DNA of 64,000 nucleotides, taken from contig JAQQWL010000001.1 in assembly GCA_038363925.1 (NCBI GenBank), positions 2,232,001 through 2,296,000 of the forward strand. Reading direction: 5' to 3'. The notes beneath the pieces are model-generated. The model was not told the origin of the DNA, ran no database searches, and was given only the letters and a program-made list of their open reading frames with translations. Both the position numbers and the translations under genes were made by a program. Positions 57,087-64,000 of this stretch are shown here, piece after piece (the stretch's first letter is position 1; every line of letters starts with the position of its first letter). The stretch comes from Apiospora phragmitis. Taxonomy: Eukaryota > Ascomycota > Sordariomycetes > Amphisphaeriales > Apiosporaceae.

Positions 57087-60000
57087 GATGCGTGAGAGGT
57101 GTTCTTTTCGCAATTTCCCTCAGGGGTCGAGTACCAAATGGCCGTACAGCTGTACCATACTTTATATTGAGGTTGATCTCACGTGTCAATGAGTTCGCAA
57201 CGTGTTAATAGACATTGTTGATTCACTACTGTACTGGCTGCCGGCTTATCCTTGCTTGTGCCGCAGCAGAAACTCCAAACAGTATCTGCAAAGATATAAA
57301 TAGCCACGCGTGACAGATCCCCACCATGGGTGGCTGGTTTCAATCCTTCACGTTCATCACATCCTCCGACGCCCCTGTTAACCCGGTTGATCTTCACATA
57401 TTACGACAAAAGCAAAAGCCCCCGAACCCCTTAAGTAAACATGTTTCTGCCAAGGTCCATTATGTAATGCCACTTAGTAGTGGGACTCGTGTTTGTAGTA
57501 CATACTCCGTACGGCTATAACAGTCTCTACCTATCTTATGATCATTCGATTCTCATGCAGCTTGTACGAGGCAGTGGGAGTGGAATCTTGGGTCTACCAG
57601 ATCAGCTTGGCGTTATGAGCTACCCATCGTGACCATAGCTTTGCACGGGATGACCTTATTAAACCAGCGTGCTGCGTGCGGACGAGCATGGACGCACAGG
57701 TGGTTGGGCAGATTGGATCTCGCCTCGCTTATACTCCCGTGATTCGTCAGCAAACGTGGGTGGATGGACATTCGGAAGATGGATACTAAATGGGATTTCG
57801 GGGTTCTGTTTCGGGTCGGTCGGGTTTAAAGATGATAAAAAACGTGTGTGCAGTGTTATATTTTCCAACTTGAGGACTTGGCAGTGGAAACATGAGGGAC
57901 TCGAGGAGGGGAGGAGGGATGGATCGCAGATCACTTGCAGGACTGATGAGGGAATGGATCACCATCCAAAAGCTAATGGCTTGCCCACTGTCAGTGCCCT
58001 TTATGCAGGCCCTCTGCCAGCCAACCAGCATCGGAGCATTGACGGCTGGCAGCCTGGGGCATTTGCTTGTCAGCTATTTTTGTTCGTCGCTAATTCCAAT
58101 AACTTGTATTATTCATTTTATTTTCCGTCGTCCAATCTAGCAGGCCACTTAACCAGTAATCCACGGCATCACCATCAACAGTTCGGGTCCCGTCCGACCA
58201 AGTGCCATCTCAAGCTAGCTTAGTTTCCCTCTCATTCCGTAACTCCAGGGATGGCCCATGCTCCGATTCCCTTGTCATCTCGGTCCCTTTCCTTAGATTC
58301 CAAGGGCACTGCGGAAAACGGAATGTCGCGTGCGCGTAGGTAGTATGATAAGGCGTAGTAGTACTCTGTACCGGTAGTAGTAGGTTGGCCTCCCTCTGCT
58401 CTGCTCGTCTCGGTGTACATACGAGGGATCGAATAAGCGCGCTCCAACGAACCAGAACCAACAGATACGATGTCGCTCCGACGCTCACCCGTTCATCACG
58501 AGACCTGAGACCTGCCAGCCCGGTTCACTGTTCAGGGCGCAATCCAAGCGGCGGTGTGCGCCGCATCGGCGACCTGGGGGCAAAGTACTGGACAGCAGCA
58601 GGACACGCAGTTGCGCAGGCGCCGATCCCGTTTAAATAAAACTGGCTCTTGGCGAAACCGGTGGTGTCCATCTGACGAGCCGCGAGCCTCTCCCCCTCCC
58701 TATCCCCGACAATAACAGCGATTTCCAAGTCAGAGTCAATTTGACTTAGACTACAAGCAGGTTAGGTGCATATGTACATGTACCTAATCAAATGGGACGA
58801 CGATCCATCCGATCTAAAAGGTCTCACGAATTTGTCATCTGAACAAAAGTCCCACCGACAGACGACAGTACTAGATGAAATTGTTTTTTTTTCTCCAACT
58901 CGAAGATGACTTGCATTGGCGGGGAGTACCGGCTCTGCCTGTCTGTCGTTGGCCGTCCGCTTAAAAGGAAAGAAGATCCCGAGATTGCATTCACTGAGGT
59001 CACCGGATCCAAGCGCAATCACACTCGCACCTCTCGGGGCTCAGGTCGGGGCTAAAGTAACGGGGTCACGTCATTGGCTTTCGGGCTGTGAACTGCGGGC
59101 AGGTGGGCAGAAAACAGTAAGACCTGGGGATGTTTTGAGGGGGGGGGGCCCTGGAGGATGGGCGCGGTTGTACAGTCCTCCAGTCCAACTGGCCGCCATC
59201 GAATCATCGTCATCCAACGCATTTAAGCCTCATCCGCCAAGAAATGGACTACAGGGAAATAGGTACATCGTAACCTACTCTGTGTACCGCGGTAGCAACC
59301 TCACCGCCAGGAATTCCCGCGTCAAAAACGCTCTGTCGCCCTTGGCCGTTGAAAGCATGTACATGCCTAAGCCGGCAGGCAGTCCAATCGTTCATCAATA
59401 CACATCGGCTTAAGGGATCTCTTAGCTCGTAGTAGGGCCACCAAAGGAGTTTAATGACCTCTTAGACTCAGGAACAAAAAATACCCTAATACCGTAGGCA
59501 AAGCAATTAATCCATCCACGTCGAACAGCAGACGAGGGGAATAAAAGCGACTGCCTGCATAGCCCGTATAATGTACCTACAATCCAGTAATGTAGGGAAC
59601 GAACGAACGTCTTGAAAACCGAAGAAAACAACGCGGGCAGTTCGGTTCGGCTCTACATGCCCGTTCTTATGTGGAACCACTTGATCTCATGGTAATTTGC
59701 CAACTTTTCTTGTTTTCCTCGACTGGATTCTGGGGTTGGTCCAGCATCGAGCCGATTCATGTTTTTTTTTGTGTTTTTCCTTATTGCTGACCCATTCCTT
59801 TTTTCCATGCTTGCATCGCCATTTTACGCTTTTTTATTCCATCTTGCACACTTGAGTTTGGGGGCGTGGGAGTTACTGGGACTCTTGATCATATCATCCT
59901 GAAAAGTAAACTTCCTCTTTTACCGCCAGCCACCCAGAACATGCGCGGCGCGTAGCTTGGATCGGAAATACATACACACAACCTACACCCGCTTTACGAT

Positions 60001-60351
60001 CTCCTCGGGCTTGGCTCGCTTTTTTACTTTGCAGGGCTTGCTATCGCCAGACTTGTGGACGCCCTTCCCGCACGCACTCGTGCCATACTTTCCGCTCGCT
60101 CTGGCTCAACTTGCTTGAAGGTCACTTGCATCCCCAGGTCATCCTCCGAACAACTTGACTGAAGGCATCGTCGACTACTACCAGACCCAGACCCAGACCA
60201 GCTGTGCATCTTGTTTTCATGCCTCGGATGCAGCACCGCTACTCTCACCACCATCGCCGGAGCTACTTCGAGATATCACGACTTTTGAGATGCTGAGTCT
60301 GTTGAACTGGTCATCGCTTCGTGACCCGAGCTGGCCCAAGCTATATCCGAA
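57087..60351. other. 3.3-kb gene-poor region
   Basis: Left part is the GH30 3' flank; right part (about 59700-60350) is pyrimidine-rich and leads to the receptor gene. The 9-mer TACTCCGTA lies at 57503-57511. Open frames at 57669-58223 and 58916-59413 have no family motifs or splice support. Confidence 0.45.
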
Positions 60352-62202
60352 ATGGCACATCAGCCTCATCCCGCCTTTGCTCGGCTCGTCGTCCCCAGAG
60401 TAGCTAACGGCACCGACGATGGAGTCGACAAGAACCCAGACGGGTTGCCTGTCAGCTTCACCCCACACACTCTCTATATACTGGAGTCTGTATCGTTATC
60501 TCTCTCGACCATCAGCGTCTTCGCTGCGCTTGTCGCCTTCTACTGGTTCGTAAGGATGCGACGGAGCTTTCGACAAGAGTAAGTCTTATTCCCCGCCGCT
60601 GTGTCCCGGCCGCGGCCCATCATGCCCAGCCCATGGCTAACACTGAATTCTTAGTCTGATCATGTTGCTGATCCAAAGTGACATGATGAAGGCGTTCTGG
60701 CTGATGTTGTGTCCCATTGTCTACTTCATCCAGGGGACCCCTGTGGATACGTCGGACACATTGTGCCAAGTAAGCGCATTCTTTCTCACATCCGCCATCG
60801 AGGCCTCCGATATCGCGGTCCTCATGGTCGCCATCCACTCGGCACTGTTCATCCTCCGGCCGCAGCGGTCTGGCGGTGAGAACGGCCTTTACCCCTACCG
60901 GCGGTACGCCTATGCCGCCTGGTTCGTCATCCCTCTTATCTTGGCGGCCATCGTGCCCATTACTGGACAGCGGTATGTGAACACTGGTCCGCATTGTTAT
61001 CTGCCGGTATCGCCTCTGTGGTATAGAATGGCGTTGAGCTGGATTCCGCGCTATATAATCTTTGCCGTCATCATCTGCACCTACTCGGGTTTATATCTCT
61101 TCCTCGGGTTCCGCTTCTATCGACTCCAACTGGCGCAAAGACGAGCCAGCACCAACACCGCGCCATCGACCTTCAGGAACCACGTAAGGTGTATGTCGCG
61201 AGCCCGCGAACCACCACCGACCCCGAAATTGGCGTCTCACGGTCTTCTAGGCCCGTCTCCGCCGCGGCCGGCAGCCGACCAGCTACCCGAACGAGAACGC
61301 CAGCAATCGATGACGTCCACAGTCAGCACCCTCAAGCTCGACGACAGAGTGCCGCATCTGAACCAGCTGCGAAAAAGTCAGAGTGAACCGGTGCCTTGGA
61401 ATTGGGTGGAATCGGACTTCCAGGGCTTGTCCCACCCGCAGACGCGGCAGTTTGGTCTAGACTCGGCTTCTCCCACCACCGTTTCTTTCGCCCTCGACAC
61501 ATCAGGGATTACACCGCCAGAACCCGTGCTGCGGGATGCTCCGAAAGAAGAGGGACTCGAGATGGTCCAGTCAAACAAACCCAAACCCTGGCAACAGCGC
61601 AGTGGAGGGGCTGACCGTTCCGCACGCAACCCCTCCTGGCCGCTGCGCGGTGGTGGATCCTCCACACAACCAACCCGGCCCGCAATCTTACCTCATCATC
61701 GTCCATCCATCTGACCCAGTCCGTCACCGAGGATGCGCTGTACCAATCAAGGGTGAAGATGCGCAAGCAGCTCCGACTTTTGTTCGTGTATCCTTTGATG
61801 TACATCATCACGTGGATCGCGCCCTTTGTCTCGCACATCTACACGACCTCCAACCCCGAACACCAGGAGCAGCCCTTCGGTCTCTTGCTTACGAGCGTGG
61901 CCAGCCTCTGTATAGGGGCCGCCGTGGACTGCTGCTTTTTCTCGTCGTGGGAGCAACCCTGGCTGCACCTACAGGGAGGATTCATCGAGGGATTCGCCAG
62001 GAGAGTCAGGTTTGGTACGCATAAAAAGACCATGGGCCGGACAAGGGAAGAACAGCTTCGGGACGCGAGCGCGGCGTTGGATCGCAGAAACCAGGAGAAC
62101 GCTGAGCGCGAGGCTGCAGCAGCCCAGCATAGTGAACGACCAGCACCTCGATCAAGGGAGTGGTGGGATACCCTCGAGGAAGAGGAAATCGGTACGACAT
62201 GA
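60352..62202 (+). CDS. Git3-like G-protein-coupled receptor
   Basis: Seven-TM receptor related to the fission-yeast glucose receptor Git3 (cAMP pathway); ligand unknown here. Exon 1 (60352-60578) encodes the N-terminus with a glycosylation sequon NGT and TM1 YILESVSLSLSTISVFAALV. Exon 2 (60655-62202) has SDMMKAFWLMLCPIVYFIQG, CQVSAFFLTSAIEASDIAVL, RYAYAAWFVIPLILAAIVPI and RYIIFAVIICTYSGLYLFLG, a long third cytoplasmic loop, then MRKQLRLLFVYPLMYIITWI and FGLLLTSVASLCIGAAVDCC. One base is missing in the loop (61610-61650): the frame must change so that the stretch ARNLTSSSSIHLTQSVTEDA leads into MRKQ. The C-tail is highly charged with REEQLRDASAALDRR. 591 residues after correction. Confidence 0.82.
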
Positions 62203-62732
62203 GGCAAGGGGGCGGCATCTATATACGGGGGCAAGGGGACATATTCATATTGGGGTCTAGACTTTGCATTTTATTTGCATTGGAAAAGGGGGGAAGGGGA
62301 GCATTTACAATTAGCGGGCGTTTATTGCGGCATACGGCTCACACGCGCGCAGCATCACGGGGCTGATGCATACGAGCGGCGTTTGGCACATCTATACGAC
62401 TTTACGACTCTGCTATTTAGGAAGATACCACACCATTGCATTGGGCACATGGATTTATAGCATACATATAAGGCATCACACAACCTCATCCATACAGGGC
62501 CATAATCTAAATCAAATCTATCCAAGTACAACATTGTTACACACATGACGCCGTTCCGTCTCGTGTCACGCATGTGATACACTCGTATGTACAGTCTTTC
62601 GAATATGCATTGCCATCCAACCCGGACCCAGCCAGCCATGTCTATATTGTCGTGCTCCATCCCCCAAGGAAGAGAAACGTATTTTCCTAATTTGAAAACG
62701 CTGCGAAAGCCCCTCGATTTACAGCTACTACT
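62203..62732. other. Intergenic between convergent genes
   Basis: 3' flanks of the receptor and of the amidotransferase-like gene. No feature beyond short open frames. Confidence 0.4.
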
Positions 62733-63601
62733 CTATTCCCGCAGGAACTTCAGAAACGCCCGCGCGATGGCGACGCCGTCATGCGCGTCGGCCACGCGGC
62801 CCATAGCGTCCTCGAAGACGCCGTCGGGGATGATGCCGCCGTCGTGGCGCATCTCGAGGATCGCGCGCACCATGTCCTCGGTGAACTCGGGGTGGCCCTG
62901 CAGCGCGATCATGCGCTTGGGTATGTACATGGCCTGCGTGGCGCAGACGGCGGTGTGGGCCAGGGGGATGGTGCCTTTGGGGTACTCGAAGATGATGTCG
63001 CGGTGCATGTGGTGGATTTTCTGCGTTGTGGACAGGTTAGTATACTGGTCTGTTTTCTCTTCTCTTCTCCTGTGTCTGTGCTTCTGCTTGTGTATGTGTC
63101 AAACCGTACCAAGGTCTCGCCGCCAAAGATCCGCTTGCCCTCGTCCGTGAGGGCCATGTCGATGACGCTGAGCTCCCAGCCGCGGTCGCTACGCCCCACG
63201 GGAGCGCCCATGGCGCGCCCGATGATCTGGTGCCCAAAGCAGACCCCAATAACACGGACGGGGGCGCGCCCATCCTCGCGGGCCGGTTGTTCCAGCAGCC
63301 GCTTCGTGTAGGCCACGAGCCGCACGATCCACTCGTCGTACTCGAAGGCCGAGTGCTTGGACCCCGTGATGAGCACGGCGTCGAGCGTCTCGGGGTCCGG
63401 GTACGAGTCCAAGTCGTGGACGATATCGTGCGAGGAGAGTTCCAATTGGGACTCAAGCGGTTCCGGCGCGCAGGCTTGCCGGAAGAGATTGGCGAAGACG
63501 GAGCCGTAGGGGCCGTATTTGGCGAGTACGCTCGGGATGGGGGTGTCGGCTTCGAGGATGGCGAGGCGGAGGGGGCGTTGGGTTGGCTCGGTGGAGCCCA
63601 T
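62733..63601 (-). CDS. Class I glutamine-amidotransferase-like protein
   Basis: Start MGSTEPTQRPLRLAILEADT at ATG 63601. Seen: LDAVLITGSKHSAFEYDEW, the nucleophile elbow VIGVCFGHQIIGRAMGAPVG with Cys, and the His site ALQGHPEFTEDMVRAILEMR. Exons: 63110-63601 and 62733-63020; the intron (donor GTACGG, acceptor CGCAG) joins GGETL to KIHHMHRDIIFEYPKGTIPL. 259 residues, no frame break. Standalone members of this fungal group (like yeast YLR126C) have no fixed substrate: the domain can release ammonia from glutamine or act as a peptidase. No synthase partner is adjacent. Confidence 0.85.
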
Positions 63602-64000
63602 TTTTGTGTTCGTTGGGTTTGTGACGTTCGTGAGCTTATTTCGGGATATAGGGGGAGGGTTGCAATGTCGGGCTTTGATATAATAATCGAGATAGCGTAA
63701 AGGCGAATAATGTGAATGCGGCGAAGTCTTCTCAAACAATGAACGGTAACTCAAAAAAGAAAGAAAGAGACTCGTATATGTATATATATATTTATATGAA
63801 TGCGCCCGATTGGTTCCCGTGACTAAAACAATGCGTATGCTCGTCCTCCCGTGCAATCATGAGAACACCTTGCTCAACAGGGTAGAGGAGAGAGAGGGTG
63901 GTTGCTGCTATCTGGGATGCGATCACGCTCGACCTTTTTGCCCCGCACCGTTACGCCACCGCGCGGGGTCCGGGAGGGGCTCCTTTTGGTCCTGTAGCGT
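63602..64000. other. Promoter region of the amidotransferase-like gene
   Basis: It contains a TA-rich stretch (about 63775-63798) and a CCAAT box at 63809-63813 on the coding strand, about 208 nt from the ATG. The rest runs off the window without a recognisable gene. Confidence 0.35.
63809..63813 (-). promoter_or_regulatory. CCAAT box upstream of the amidotransferase-like gene
   Basis: ATTGG on the plus strand within CCCGATTGGTTCCC; the coding strand reads GAACCAATCGGG. Position about 208 nt before the ATG fits a core CCAAT element. Confidence 0.3.

Noticed and set aside
57669..58223. Plus-strand frame of 184 codons in the gene-poor region
   Set aside because: No recognisable motif, no splice support, and composition like the flanking DNA.
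58916..59413. Plus-strand frame of 165 codons
   Set aside because: No family resemblance and it crosses a G-run and low-complexity sequence.
1..64000. tRNA genes
   Set aside because: I looked for B-box (GGTTCGANNCC-like) words with a matching A box and found no convincing pair.

Overview
This is a stretch of nuclear genome from a filamentous ascomycete (Pezizomycotina, most likely a Sordariomycete). The evidence is short introns of about 50-100 nt with GTAAGT/GTATGT-type donors, GC-rich third codon positions, and a run of typical fungal housekeeping genes: PAT1, a GT15 mannosyltransferase, a YKE4-type zinc transporter, LTN1, a Git3-type receptor and a GH30 xylanase. About eighteen protein-coding genes can be supported on both strands, separated by sizeable intergenic spacers. 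I saw no tRNA, rRNA, CRISPR or bacterial-type operon.

Layout. 0.3-2.9 kb: PAT1 (minus). 6.3-7.9 kb: GT15 mannosyltransferase (plus). 8.2-9.0 kb: mitochondrial uS12 (minus). 9.5-10.9 kb: short/branched-chain acyl-CoA dehydrogenase (plus). 11.6-12.0 kb: small secreted protein (plus). 12.2-15.8 kb: a degenerate accessory block on the minus strand with repeated, broken gene copies. 16.4-18.0 kb: arrestin-like protein (minus). 20.3-21.7 kb: ZIP zinc transporter (minus). 22.5-23.0 kb: Cys-rich unknown (minus). 24.0-25.6 kb: Ca2+/H+ exchanger (minus). 26.9-31.9 kb: LTN1 (minus). 32.5-32.9 kb: a TIR-bearing MITE-like element. 33.9-36.8 kb: a 991-residue YxDL-repeat protein (plus). 37.6-37.9 kb: 88-residue protein (minus). 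39.1-40.7 kb: FHA protein (minus). 42.3-44.6 kb: RhoGAP protein with a fungal STAND-type N-terminal domain (minus). 44.6-50.0 kb: gene-poor. 50.0-51.3 kb: ribosomal-L1-domain nucleolar protein (plus). 51.7-52.7 kb: palmitoyl-protein thioesterase (minus). 53.5-54.9 kb: CTD-kinase cyclin (plus). 55.6-57.1 kb: GH30 (plus). 57.1-60.3 kb: gene-poor. 60.4-62.2 kb: Git3-like GPCR (plus). 62.7-63.6 kb: class I glutamine-amidotransferase-like protein (minus).

The genes are not an operon or an obvious cluster. They cover mRNA decay and translation quality control (PAT1, LTN1), transcription and ribosome biogenesis, ion homeostasis, secretory and lysosomal functions, and signalling. The strongest window-wide pattern is that most conserved genes carry one or two single-base frame breaks, mostly in short G/C runs. 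In the twelve genes where the end points are otherwise fixed, restoring one base per break gives an integral number of codons. That pattern fits residual sequencing or assembly indels better than pseudogenes. Coordinates below span these breaks and give intron positions worked out by hand.
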